Assembly (NCBI GenBank): GCA_030141605.1
Contig: JAQGDQ010000426.1
Coordinates: 12,501-35,000 of the forward strand
Direction of reading: 5' to 3'
Source: Tubiluchus corallicola
Lineage: Eukaryota; Priapulida; Priapulimorpha; Priapulimorphida; Tubiluchidae
DNA length: 22,500 nucleotides
The translations under genes were made by a program, and so were the position numbers. Position 1 is the first letter of the stretch. Every line of letters begins with the position of its first letter. The notes beneath the pieces are model-generated. The model worked only from the letters and a program-made list of their open reading frames with translations, searched no databases and was not told where the DNA came from. Shown here piece after piece: positions 1 through 14,743 of the stretch.

Positions 1-299
1 CGTACTGTGCAATAATACCTTTTAAGGAACTTAGTGTACGAAGTATAGTGGACCAACAAATTATAACGTAGGTCCAATATGCTCGAAAATGGTCTATTAT
101 ACACGCACTGTAGATTTTGTTGGGTCACTAATAAATGTTTGAGATTTTGTTCTTTCTTCAAAAAAAGAGTTAGTTAACTAAGAACTTCGGTAATTGGGCT
201 TTCTCAGAAATAAGTTTTCAGAAACTTAATTGCCATCTAGTTTCAAACATTTGATAAATCAGTTGTGCCAAAACCATTGAAGTTACGTAATTGAACAAC
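1..299. other. AT-rich sequence, no gene seen
   Basis: No open frame, splice pair or repeat stands out here. It would lie downstream of the tentative exon at 327-541 on the minus strand, so it could be 3' flank or intron of that gene. Confidence 0.5.
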
Positions 300-326
300 C
301 TCTTTTTCCATTCGTCGACTATTATA

Positions 327-541
327 TCAAAGAAAATTCAAAATGATTGTGTACCTCTGTGTGTATTTGAAGCCCTGATAAGTGAAGCAGGTTTCCGCCG
401 ACAAATCTTCAGCATTGCTGATGTCATCCAAAATGGTGATGAAATTTCTTTGATCTGGAATCAATTCACTTCTTGCGCATTCTGCAAAAATTTCAAGTAA
501 ATGTTCCTTTTGTTGAGCGGCAACACTATCAATGGTTTTAC
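327..541 (-). CDS. tentative exon 2 of a secreted protein (odorant-binding-protein-like cysteine spacing)
   Basis: Open minus-strand segment of about 70 residues ending in TGA. An AG at 542-543 would let it begin with GT, completing the phase-1 codon left by the signal-peptide exon at 4500-4554 (G + GT = Gly). The reading starts KTIDSVAAQQKEHLLEIF and continues AECARSEL. Two cysteines are spaced C-X29-C, which recalls C1 to C2 of classic insect odorant-binding proteins (family knowledge). The third cysteine expected four residues after C2 is absent (CFTYQ), the acceptor tract is weak, and no good downstream donor was found. The joined product would be only about 89 residues, short for that family. 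It could be a decayed exon, a partial gene or a chance frame. The joining is inference. Confidence 0.28.
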
Positions 542-560
542 CTCCAATTTTTGCCTTCAA

Positions 561-1319
561 AAAGTAGAAATTGGTTGAAGTGTGCCAGTACTATATGAAA
601 TAAGTTTTTTTATTAGATTGTTTTTTTATTACTGCGTTGACATTTTTTAATATGCCAAAAAGTTTAACCACCAATAGTTTCTTTTATTAATATCTAAATT
701 TATTAAGAAAATGGAAAAAATAAATGAATAAGGAAGTACATTACACAAACGTTGCTACAATCAAGTGTGCATAACAAAACTACAAAATGGCTGGTAATGG
801 CTGGTACAAAAATAATAAATGGGCGTGTCATAAAAAGTTAAATTGATAATAAAGATAAAAATAGCACGGCATTTTTTTACAATCTCTCGGTTTGAGCACT
901 TTGCAAAAATTAATCGTTGTTGCAATTTGTTTGGGTATTGACATGGAAATGAGCGCTAGTTGTCTGTGGGGGCTATAAGCTTATTAAGGGCACCCTGGAA
1001 ATTTCAACGCTGTCTCGTTAGGGGTCGCGCAGAATCAACGAACAGAAATACAGATACAATAGGCCCTTACATCAGTGTGATCTCCATTTACACCGTCAAA
1101 ATTAAGAAGTTAGAGCTCAAGAAAAATTATTGCACTTTTGCAAAAAACAATTTTTCATGCCAGAAAATTGGATTGACGTCAGCAATGCAAAAGAAATTAT
1201 AACATTATTACCTGGAAATCCAAAAACTAAATAAAAGAACGCGCCAAATACTAAAAGTATTCCATTCTGTGTTAAAAAACTAGTGCGTTAAACTTGGGCA
1301 CATTCTTCTACAATAAATA
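561..1319. other. AT-rich sequence without supported genes
   Basis: Mostly AT-rich sequence with a slightly GC-richer patch at about 950-1190. The open frame at 960-1202 on the plus strand has no recognisable domain or splice context. The segment would be intronic if the exons at 4500-4554 and 327-541 belong together. Confidence 0.5.
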
Positions 1320-1677
1320 TTTATTATTTATTTATTTATTTATTTATTAAATATATCCACAATGATCATTACAGCATTGTACATAAAAGTATTTAATAAT
1401 ATATTTATTATTATGTGTTCAAGATGCCAAGCCGCAAATGACCCGTGGGGTACTCAAGAAGTAATTACTTTTTTAGAGTACCCCAAATGAATGTGGACTA
1501 AGTGTAATAGAAAAGAGCACTAAAGGAATAGAAGAAAGGTTAATAGAAAATAGAAAGAAGAAGAAAGGTGTGATGGTATCTGTATGAAGTAACATGAACT
1601 ATAGAAATGTAAAAATTGACATAATCAGCAACACAATGGATTACGACAGGGACAGCAGTGTAATTAATCAAATTGAT

Positions 1678-3536
1678 TTATTCTGTATAATTAGAAAATA
1701 TTTCATTTTTAAAATTTCTTTTGAAGTTATTTATAGATAAAGAATTTTTTATGTATTCGTTTATGTTATTCGAAAGTCTAGGGCCAGTGTTAGTGATGAA
1801 GTGCCTTGCCGCGTCAGTCCTGCAATACTTAATACAAAATTCGTTAAATCTTGTTGAGTAATGACGTACGTTAATGGATAATGGGTTTAAAAAGAAAGCT
1901 GGGTGAAGTTTATGTTTGGTTTTGTAGATGAACACAGCGGTATTCAGGTTTATTAGATCATTTAGCACTAGAGTAGAATAATTCTTAAAAAGATTAAGAC
2001 CTACATGTTCACGCTTGTTCAAATTACCTATCGATCTTATAAATTTACGTTGTAGAGAGTTTAGTTTAACTAGAGTTGAAGGGTAGGTGTGCCCCCAAAG
2101 TATATTACAGTAGGTTAAGTAAGGCAGTACTAGACAATTATAAAGAGTGATTAGGTGTTCTTTTGTAAAACAATGTTTAACTCGACTGATTAAGCCGATG
2201 TTTTTAGCAACTTTAGAATGAATCATGTTTAAGTGTGGTTTCCATTCTAGGTGTTCATTTAACATAACCCCTAGGAACTTCATTTCACTTACTTGTTCTA
2301 CAGCATTACCATCAATTTTTATAATACTGTTCATATTTATAGGTTTGTTACGAGCTCTGAATAAAATGTATTTAGTTTTAGGTGAGTTTAGTGCTAATTT
2401 ATTGATTTTAAACCAGGCTGTAATTTTACTGAGTTCACTATTAATAATGTTAGTACCAAGTAACTTGCTGCTGATCTTGAAAAAAAATACTTTTCCATTG
2501 TCAGTAATACAGTTTTGTAAGTCATTAATGTATATTAAAAACAACAGAGGTCCCAAAATAGATCCCTGGGGTACTCCGTATGTGACTATTACTTCGTTGG
2601 AAAAAACATTGTTACATTTGACTGCTTGAGTTCGATCCTTGAGGTAATTAGCAAACCATGAGTATGCGACCCCTCTAATGCCATAGTGGAATAACTTATC
2701 TAACAGAATGGCATGATTAACTGTATCAAAGGCCTTAGAGAGATCGCAAAAAATGCCAATGGCAACAGCATTTTGTTCTAATGAATTAATTACGTTGTTT
2801 ATTATATTTATTAGGGTTGCTGTGTAGAACTACCCTTTCTAAAGCCATACTGATGATTATAAAGTACACTATGTATAGTCAAGTAGTCTAATAATCTTTT
2901 ATGGACTATTTTTTCTAATATTTTAGAGAAAAAAGGTTATAATGATATGGGTCTATAGTTATTAATATCTAAGGAGTCTTTAGCCTTAAACACCAGAATA
3001 ATTACTGATTTTTTAAGTTGATAAGGTAATTTTCCTGTTGTTAATGAGCAATTGATTATATGTGTTAAAGGAGCGGCTAAGTTATCAATTAAATCAATTA
3101 TGACTTTGGGGAGAAAGCTGTCAAAGCCTGCCCCTTTATTACGGTTGAAAGATTTACATGTAGATTTTAATTCATTTATTGTAACAGGACTGAAGAAAAG
3201 AGTAGACTGATAATCACCCTTAAGATAAACTTTAGGGTTGACACCAGTATTTGGAATTTCTGCAGCTAATTTTTGGCCAATCTGTGAGAAATGCTCGTTG
3301 AAAGCACAAGCGACAGATTTATTGTCAGTTATTAATTTGTTGTTAATTTTAAGAGTATATGAACCAGATTTTCTATTTGACTGCAAAATTTCTTTCATGA
3401 TAATCCACGTTTTCTTCAAGTTAGTTTTAACATGTTCCAGTTTGTTTTGATAATAATTAGATTTAGAGAGTTTTATTATGTTGTTTAACCTATTACGATA
3501 CCGTTTGTATTCACGAATTATGGGATCATAATACAT
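1678..3536 (-). pseudogene. LINE reverse transcriptase, broken by stop, frameshift and lost active site
   Basis: RT region spread over several frames. 2937-3536 encodes the N-terminal RT part up to NNYRPISL and meets TAA. The same frame goes on for about 35 codons (FFSKILEKIV, YGFRKGSST), then shifts near 2815-2830. The next frame carries motif A (CDLSKAFDTVNH, with the catalytic Asp) and motif B (GVPQGSILGPLLFL). 1678-2556 carries the rest of the RT and the C-terminal tail. The position expected to read Y/F-A-D-D reads FFKISS, so two catalytic aspartates are missing. This shows long decay without selection. Confidence 0.85.
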
Positions 3537-4395
3537 AATTAATATTATTCTTGAGAAGTTGATTATACAACTTATTTTTACATTTAATGCTATTCAAAAT
3601 GGCAGGTGTAATCCATGGCTTTTTAATGGCACCAGGATTTATATTATCGTTGTTAATTGTAGTTATATTGTTATTGTACATCATTTGGAATTTATCTAAA
3701 AATAAATTATACGCTTCTTGTGGTTCAGATGTAGTATATACATCCTTCCAATCAGAATTATTCAGGTCAGAAGCAAATTTGCGTTTAATACGGTCATTAT
3801 AGAGACTTCTATTATATTTAAAGAAATAAGACGTAGTTACGTTTAAATCGATTATCAAGAAAATTGGCAAGTGATCAGTAATGTCAAAAAGTAAATTACC
3901 AGATTTGAATTTATGTTCAATTACATTGGTAAAAATATTGTCTATCAATGTTGAACTATTAGGCGTTATACGTGTAGGTAAGGTAATTACAGGAAAAATA
4001 CTATTAGAGATCATAGTGTTTAAAAAATCAGATGTAGCTTCATGGGTTGAGAAGGTTAACAAATTAATATTGAAGTCACCAAGAATGAAAATTTGTTTCT
4101 TATGACGGGTTACAGTAGACAATAAATTAGATAACTGCTCAGTGAAACGTTGGGGATCTTCACCAGGTGGTCTATAAACAGAACCCACTATTATATTTGT
4201 AGCTTTGCTAACATGTATTTCAATGAAAATTGTTTCTAAGATCTCATTACTGACGCTGAGATCATTTCTTACTGAATAATTGATATTATTACTGATGTAT
4301 AAACCTACACCACCTCCTTTTTTATATTCTCGATTTTTACTAACGTATATGAAAACGAACTTGGTAGACAAATGAAAGAAAAAGTTTAGAATCAA
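3526..4395 (-). pseudogene. LINE endonuclease domain fragment
   Basis: 289-codon open stretch of an exonuclease-endonuclease-phosphatase domain, which nicks target DNA in target-primed reverse transcription. Visible signatures are GGGVGLYI near the start, a Tyr-Arg-Pro-Pro box, the catalytic-type LGDFN box, STLIDNIFT and the terminal D-H pair (TDHLP). The N-terminal part that carries the first Asn and Glu metal ligands is absent, so the fragment cannot be a complete nuclease. After about residue 185 it continues into the endonuclease-RT linker (KPWITPAI, CKNKLYNQLL) and breaks by frameshift close to 3530, where the next frame takes over with IIREYKRYRNRL. Confidence 0.85.
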
Positions 4396-4499
4396 ATATA
4401 AATGTTAGTAATGAATTAATTTTTGTTAATTGGTCGTGTACAATTCTGCAAAAAATACTTTATAAACTTTTCAAGTGAAGACAAAACAAAAACACTTAC

Positions 4500-4554
4500 C
4501 AAAAATACACAATGCGCACAATAGAAAAGCAACGGTAACGGCAATATTACACAT
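4500..4554 (-). CDS. candidate signal-peptide exon of an unidentified secreted protein
   Basis: ATG at 4554-4552 opens 18 codons plus one base: MCNIAVTVAFLLCALCIF, then G, followed directly by a GTAAGTG donor at 4499. A short polar start, a hydrophobic core and a phase-1 intron at the end are the usual layout of first coding exons of small secreted proteins, including odorant-binding proteins. The putative intron to the left holds the LINE. A matching second exon is only tentative (327-541). No TATA box was securely placed upstream. The hydrophobic stretch plus perfect donor is unlikely by chance but not proof. Confidence 0.45.
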
Positions 4555-5099
4555 TTCAAGTTTTCAACGGACTTGTTCGTGAGACAACTGTTCATTCGTA
4601 ATATACAATGCAAATGCCGTCTGCATACACATTTATAATTTCATGGGTATCGACAATATGTGTAATATAAATTATGTTGTGTTATCTATGGGTATTAGCA
4701 ACACTGTGCAACCAACTTGTTTCTAGGAAACGAGGTTTGGCGAATTCTATGGATCACTTTATGAATAAATTTTTTATCTGTATTCTGCGTGTAATAAGGA
4801 CTTATTGCACATTATTATACATAACAATTGGATACTGTCGGTGTTTGGGCTTTCAAAACCAAATTTGAAGCTTGATTACAAAACCATAAACAAATGACAA
4901 AAAATAAATAACACTAGCCAAAAGTCAATTTTACATAATTCAGAGTTTCATACTGCACCGTCGCATTAATCAATAAATAGCTGTTATCTAATAGTAAATT
5001 CAAATTTTATAAAGTAATTTGAGTATATACGTACGTTTTTAACCCCAAATCATAAGCAATTGCAACAGCTAACAACAATATTTAATTAACCCACCATGA
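4555..5099. other. AT-rich gene-free sequence
   Basis: Probable upstream flank of the signal-peptide exon. No coding segment with domain or splice support was seen; the 64-codon open frame near 4674 on the plus strand has no recognisable content. Confidence 0.5.
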
Positions 5100-5460
5100 C
5101 ACGTCCTCCCTTCACACGCCTCTGACACCGATCAAACTGATCAGGTGTCCAGGCCAAAAAATCGCCACAAGGTGGCCAAAGCCAACAACAAGTGAAGGCC
5201 GCAAAGCCCGCTAATGCCAGATTTCCAGTACAGTCAGAATACAAACAGGGGAGGCAGAAAGAAGAGAAGAAAGAAAAAACACAGCAAAAAACGGATAATT
5301 AAGAAAACAAAAAGAAGAGGAATGGAAGAAAAAGAAATCAGATGGAAAAACAAAAAATACGAAGGATGAAATGAAAACAGAAGAATGGAACCCCACTGCA
5401 AAACTTCCCCTGACCTGCAGTTTCATGTCACTACGCTAGTGCTATTCTTCTATAGCAAGT
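5100..5460. other. GC-richer block followed by a purine-rich tract
   Basis: 5100-5220 is clearly richer in C and G than its surroundings. 5222-5395 is almost pure A/G on the plus strand. A plus-strand frame here reads a very basic Lys/Arg-rich peptide with stops, which could be a worn transposable-element remnant, but nothing is recognisable. The overlapping minus-strand Phe/Ser-rich frame is the complement of the purine tract, not a gene. Confidence 0.45.
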
Positions 5461-5525
5461 GCATTCTGAAACCCGACGAATCTAAACTAGAATAGTCAAT
5501 AAATTATTACGACGACTGCTGATGT

Positions 5526-5536
5526 TACTTCTTCTT

Positions 5537-5591
<55 letters not shown>

Positions 5592-5594
5592 AAA

Positions 5595-5675
<81 letters not shown>

Positions 5676-5692
5676 GACTACTACTACTTGTA
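5526..5692. repeat. compound (TAC)n/(TGC)n trinucleotide microsatellite
   Basis: A TTC start, then long TAC runs broken by a TGC block at about 5605-5630. It ends about 100 bp before the left edge of the first 8-kb duplicated unit and is not repeated at the junction between units. Confidence 0.95.
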
Positions 5693-6089
5693 CATTAAGT
5701 TAGGCTTATTAGCATACATAGATAAACTTTCTTTTAGTAACAAGTCCCAGTTATTTGTAGCTCTGGTCAAACTGCTGAAATTATTAAAATCAGTTTTGTG
5801 GCCAAAGGCACAAATATGGTTATGACTGCTAGAGTGATGAGGACTTCACGACTTTTTAATTTCTTTGCCAGTTCTAGACGAAAAGTTGACATAATCATAA
5901 GAATGATATTCATAATTCAGCATCATGACAAAAGCACAAATAAATGGGACCTATTAATAACAGAAAGTTGAACTATGTGCAGTGATAATTCTTCTCTTAA
6001 TGTGTAAACTAGTTTAACATGATTCGTGCTTTTCAGCTATTTTCCGATTTTCATGAAAACTACATCAAAGTGAATTAATCTTTTTCTAT

Positions 6090-6317
6090 TTAACAAGTAT
6101 TCCTTTTCAGTGCCTCCTTTAAAGCGTTGGCGTTCACTGCAGTGGCGCGCTCTAATGTTGACGACGTTAATTTTTTGTATAAGTTGAACCAAGCAATTTT
6201 CTTAAAGAGTTTTAAAGGTTTCAACATTTTTCGAATGAGTTTTCTAAACTCTAAAAAATAAACTGGTTTTTGGAAATGATTTTGTAAAATCAAATAATGC
6301 TTCAATTTAAAAGTCAT
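6090..6317 (-). CDS. candidate small ORF or alternative terminal exon, copy 1
   Basis: 75 codons from ATG to TAA: MTFKLKHYLILQNHFQKP at the start and LKRNTC at the end, rich in Lys, Leu and Phe with amphipathic-looking stretches. It lies downstream of the five-exon gene on the same strand. Its counterpart at 14404-14631 has the same length with no indel and no stop. By my count 14 bases differ, about 9 amino-acid changing and 5 silent (~6%), against under 3% in the next 220 bp. An AG before CATTATTTG (just inside the ORF) could make it a phase-0 alternative last exon for exon 4. No family recognised. It could also be a chance frame. Confidence 0.35.
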   Translation of the reverse strand: MTFKLKHYLILQNHFQKPVYFLEFRKLIRKMLKPLKLFKKIAWFNLYKKLTSSTLERATAVNANALKEALKRNTC

Positions 6318-6423
6318 TAGAACAAAAATGTTTTAAGTAGATGAAAAATCTCTTTATTATAAATGTCGGTCAAAAACAAAACAAAAATTTCATAAAAATT
6401 AAATAATTGTAAGAATAATCGAC

Positions 6424-6429
6424 TTTATT
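6424..6429 (-). terminator. putative polyadenylation signal, gene copy 1
   Basis: Minus-strand AATAAA about 335 nt after the stop codon of the five-exon gene; conserved in copy 2 at 14738-14743. A second AATAAA lies at 6353-6358. Confidence 0.4.
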
Positions 6430-6550
6430 TTCAAGTTCGATAACTGTCTAGGACTTAGTAAAAAGGACTTAGTGAAGAAATAACCAAGATATATTAATTT
6501 TATATTATTTGCAAATAAATACAACAATTATGCATAATAAAATAAACACC

Positions 6551-6757
6551 ATTCATTTATGTCTATGGTCTACATTCATTTATGTCTATAGTCTACATTC
6601 ATTTATGTCTATGGTCTACATTCATTTATGTCTATAGTCTACATTCATTTATGTCTATGGTCTACATTCATTTATGTCTATGGTATACACTCATTTATGT
6701 CTATGGTCTACATTCATTTATGTCTATGGTCTACGTTCATTTATGTCTATGGTCTAC
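6551..6757. repeat. 23-bp minisatellite, 9 copies, next to the stop codon of gene copy 1
   Basis: Nine exact-period 23-bp units (ATTCATTTATGTCTATGGTCTAC with a few base variants) end at the TAA of the terminal exon, so on the minus strand the array begins the 3' UTR. Copy 2 has about seven full units plus partial ends (14882-15063). Confidence 0.95.
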
Positions 6758-6762
6758 ATTCA

Positions 6763-11877
<5,115 letters not shown>

Positions 11878-11965
11878 ATCTTAGCAAATGAAATATTAAA
11901 ACTAAAGAACAACAAAAGTTTCGACTGAATATTTTGAAACGATGCTCAACTTCGAGCTGTCACGA

Positions 11966-11973
11966 TATTTATA
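11966..11973 (-). promoter_or_regulatory. TATA box of gene copy 1
   Basis: Minus-strand TATAAATA, 89 nt upstream of the ATG. A start about 30 nt downstream would be near 11943 (GCATCG); a TCAGT initiator-like site lies at 11924-11928 but is not kept in copy 2. Confidence 0.55.
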
Positions 11974-12227
11974 GGCACCCCATGGGCTATTTTTAGACAA
12001 ATGGCTATAATATCGGTAAATTCCTTGTAATACGTCAAGTGATGCAATGCACGCGTACTTTGGGAATTACACATGTATGCAGTGCTGTACATACGTAATA
12101 ACTTTCTCACTATACGGATAATATAGGTCTACGTGTAGATCGTGAGTCGTGACAAGTATGTGCATTCCTCCCGGCTATTCCGTTCCGATTTGCGTCTTAG
12201 AGTGGATTTGAAAAACTAACTAACTGA

Positions 12228-12458
12228 CTAGTAAGAAGTGCACTGCAGTTGCTGTTGTTGCTGCTGCTGCTGCAATTGTTGTTGCTGTGTTGTTGTCACT
12301 GTTATTATTGTCACTGTTGCTGCTGATATTTCCGTTGTTGTTGTTGCTATGTTTCTGCTAATGTTGCTGCTTTTACAATCGTTACTGCTAATGTTGTTGT
12401 TGTTGTTGTTGTTATAGTAGCTGTCGTTGCCGCTGTCCTGCTGTGCCACTGCTGGCAT
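12228..12458 (-). CDS. poly-Gln/Asn/Thr ORF, copy 1 (doubtful gene)
   Basis: 76 codons from ATG: MPAVAQQDSGNDSYYN, then Asn, Thr and Gln runs, ending QCTSY-stop. It lies upstream of the TATA box of the five-exon gene on the same strand. The copy 2 ORF (20197-20418, 73 codons) keeps the same start, end and frame although the repeat lengths differ; all indels are multiples of three. That can reflect trinucleotide slippage alone, or selection on a coding frame. No domain and no splice evidence. Confidence 0.3.
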   Translation of the reverse strand: MPAVAQQDSGNDSYYNNNNNNNISSNDCKSSNISRNIATTTTEISAATVTIITVTTTQQQQLQQQQQQQQLQCTSY

Positions 12459-12459
12459 A

Positions 12460-13520
12460 TTTTGTCATAGTATCTTAAATGTCAGGATTGGGCTTTAATT
12501 TACATTAAACAAAGGTTAGCTAGGTTAGAAATATAAAACTATGTAGTTATACCTACGTGCAGAAAGCTTAAAACTAAATTAAGCCGAAATCCAAAACTTA
12601 TAAGTTATGAATTTTAATTTTGAATATTTTGAAAATGAATTCAATTTATTGGAATAACAAGTTAACAATTATTCGTATTAGAACTATAACAGGAAAGCGG
12701 AAGTACTGTGACGTACGCCGGAAATTGTGTGATAATTTGAGGCCCATCACATGAATCGTACGTGATAGTGCTTCAGAACTCCTTTCCGTGTTTTGTGTTA
12801 CAATTATTTTAAGTTTTGCGAAGCTTATAATGCTTACCTATTCTTTTCAATGGATGTCACTGCTTTGAGCACAACGCATTACGTTCAGCTCTGTTTACAT
12901 CGTTGGTTTTGTCATCATTTAAGATTCTTATCGAGCTAGCGAAAGCTGATGTAATTAATATTTTAACTGATGCATTAGCTAGGCTAGCAGCCCAACTCAC
13001 CCCATCCAGTTAATGCTGTTCTTGAAGAGAAATCTCTGCTAGCGAAATTACCATACATAGATAGTCTTTGTTACATTTAATGTTACTTTGAATTTGAATT
13101 GAATATGAAATAAATTGTTTTTTAGGCAATTTTGATGCCAAAATTTAGATTAAAACAAGTAGATTAAAGATTAAGATTAACATTTAGATCAAATTTAAAT
13201 TAAGATTTAGATTAGGATTTAGATTAATTTAGATTAGTACAAATGTTTGTCATAACTAATAATAGCTGTTCTAATCCTTAAGTTTAACACTTAGCAGAAT
13301 TACTCTATTAAACAATAAAATATCTAACATTTAAATCATAATTTAAAAAAGAAGTTTAACTATATTATTTTTAAATCACACACTCGTGGCAATGCAGTAA
13401 CCACTGAGTAAGATGGAGCGTTGCCCGTCTGTTGCCTATACGAGGTAGCTACGTATACTCGTTTTATTTTTGGAAGATCAAAAATAGATAAAATCAAAAA
13501 ATTTAGAAGTTATTTTCGAC
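12460..13520. other. gene-free flank with degenerate AGATTA repeats, copy 1
   Basis: Diverged AT-rich sequence. 13145-13245 is a loose array of AGATTA/AGATTT units (copy 2: about 21100-21200). No coding support seen. Confidence 0.6.
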
Positions 13521-13527
13521 ACTTTAC

Positions 13528-13582
13528 CTGGTATGCTTCGGCGCTCCATGAATTATTATAGAATATCTGTTTCACATTTTGC
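13528..13582 (-). CDS. putative 55-nt microexon, copy 1
   Basis: Flanked by the acceptor TATGTTGCAG and the donor GTAAAGTG, with one open frame (one base, then QNVKQIFYNNSWSAEAYQ). It leaves in phase 0, so it could in principle feed exon 3 or exon 4 of the gene, but a source exon in phase 2 was not found. Identical in copy 2. Short length makes chance possible. Confidence 0.3.
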
Positions 13583-13699
13583 CTGCAACATACGTAAAAA
13601 TAAACATAAACTTAACTGTAAAATAATTTTTCCTCTTCGTTTAAGGAGTAAAGGCTGGATGTCAGGGCAATTATTTAAAGTTTGCGTAAGTTGAATTAC

Positions 13700-13705
13700 T
13701 TTATT
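13700..13705 (-). terminator. putative polyadenylation signal after the 13785-14087 open frame
   Basis: Minus-strand AATAAA about 80 nt after the stop of that frame; conserved in copy 2 at 21656-21661. Confidence 0.3.
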
Positions 13706-13784
13706 TCAGCGTAAAAAAGCCACATAAAAACGTTACATTACACTACAGTAAAATACTACAATAAAAACTACATAAAAAGTACTA

Positions 13785-14087
13785 CTATATGCAATACATA
13801 CAGCAAATAAACGTTCTTTTGTAGCACGTTCGACGATTATTATTTAAAAACAGTGAATTGTTACACGTCTTAAAATAACGAGATTGTATAATTCGTTCTA
13901 CGTTGACAAAAGTTAGTAGATGCTTATTGTTCGCCAGTTCTAGTAATCGTTTTCTAATACTGTAACAGGCGTTCTTACGAAGGTACGAAAATGTGGTAAT
14001 GATAAATTTACACGAATTACAATCATAATTTTTTACAATAATTTTGAACAGCTTCCTGACACCATCATTTATGCAACGCGTATTTTG
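13785..14087 (-). CDS. 100-codon open frame without a start, copy 1 (possible terminal exon)
   Basis: Open from just inside the right edge of the unit: QNTRCINDGVRKLFKIIV, later NACYSIRKRLLELANN, ending ICCMYCI-stop. Basic and Cys-rich, with no ATG near the beginning, so if real it is an exon or a fragment cut by the duplication edge. Copy 2 (21722-22027) stays open and ends one codon later. I saw one replacement (Asp to Gly) and one silent change. The AATAAA about 80 nt downstream fits a terminal exon. No family recognised. Confidence 0.28.
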   Translation of the reverse strand, partial: QNTRCINDGVRKLFKIIVKNYDCNSCKFIITTFSYLRKNACYSIRKRLLELANNKHLLTFVNVERIIQSRYFKTCNNSLFLNNNRRTCYKRTFICCMYCI

Positions 14088-14403
14088 TTAAGCGGTGTGG
14101 CCTTATTTTGTTATGGCCAGAGGCACAAATATGGTTATGACTGCTAGAGTGATGAGGACTTTTCGACTTTTTAATTTCTTTGCCAGTTCTAGACGAAAAG
14201 TTGACATAATAATAAGAATGATATTCATAATTCAGCATCATGACAAAAGCACAAATAAATGGGACCTATTAATAACAGAAAGTTGAAATATGTGCAGTGA
14301 TAATTCTTCTCTTAATGTGTAAACTAGTTTAACATGATTCGTGCTTTTCAGCTATTTTCCGATTTTCGTGAAAAATACATCAAAGTGAATTAATCTTTTC
14401 TAT

Positions 14404-14631
14404 TTAACAAGTATTCCTTTTCAGTGTCTCCTTTAAAGTGTTGGCGTTCACTGCAGTGGCACGCTCTACTGTTGACGACATTAATTTCTTGTATAAGTTG
14501 AACCTAGCAATTTTCTTGAAGGGTTTTAAAGGTTTCAACATTTTTCGAATGAGTTTTCTAAACTCTAAAAAATTAACAGGTTTTTGGAAATGATTTTGCA
14601 AATGCAAATAATGCTTCAATTTAAAAGTCAT
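14404..14631 (-). CDS. candidate small ORF or alternative terminal exon, copy 2
   Basis: Counterpart of 6090-6317, also 75 codons, starting MTFKLKHYLHLQNHFQKP and ending LKRNTC. Eight residues differ (for example Ile to His, Tyr to Asn, Trp to Arg, Leu to Pro). No indel. Same alternatives as for copy 1. Confidence 0.35.
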   Translation of the reverse strand: MTFKLKHYLHLQNHFQKPVNFLEFRKLIRKMLKPLKPFKKIARFNLYKKLMSSTVERATAVNANTLKETLKRNTC

Positions 14632-14737
14632 TAGAACAAAAATGTTTTAAGTAGATGAAAAATCTCTTTATTATAAATGTCGGTCAAAAACAAAACAAAA
14701 ATTTCATAAAAATTAAATAATTGTAAGAATAATTGAC

Positions 14738-14743
14738 TTTATT
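14738..14743 (-). terminator. putative polyadenylation signal, gene copy 2
   Basis: Minus-strand AATAAA about 330 nt after the stop codon at 15070; same place as in copy 1. Confidence 0.4.

Larger units (their letters stand above)
1320..4395 (-). mobile_element. 5'-truncated, inactivated non-LTR retrotransposon (CR1/Jockey-like LINE)
   Basis: A minus-strand LINE copy. In element order it has the C-terminal two thirds of an APE-type endonuclease (3526-4395: GGGVGLYI, VGSVYRPPG, LGDFNINL, IDNIF, TDHLPI), a linker, then a reverse transcriptase (NNYRPISL, CDLSKAFDTVNH, GVPQGSILGPLLFLIYINDL). It ends in a C-terminal region with TGPRLSNN, a 3' UTR (about 1350-1677) and a (TTTA)n-type microsatellite tail at about 1321-1349 (plus-strand view). 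The endonuclease N-terminus and any ORF1 are missing. Lesions: a frameshift near 3530, an in-frame TAA at 2937-2939 after NYRPISL, a frameshift near 2815-2830, and loss of the YADD/FADD catalytic box at about 2470-2495, where FFKISS is read instead. The copy cannot be active. CR1/Jockey/L2 assignment is by motif style only. No clear target-site duplication was found. Confidence 0.88.

Noticed and set aside
5211-5426. Phe/Ser-rich minus-strand ORF with membrane-like character
   Set aside because: Complement of a purine-rich tract; composition explains the hydrophobic look.
14095-14286. 63-codon plus-strand ORF starting at the unit junction
   Set aside because: Start codon lies in junction filler; basic low-information peptide, no splice or domain support.
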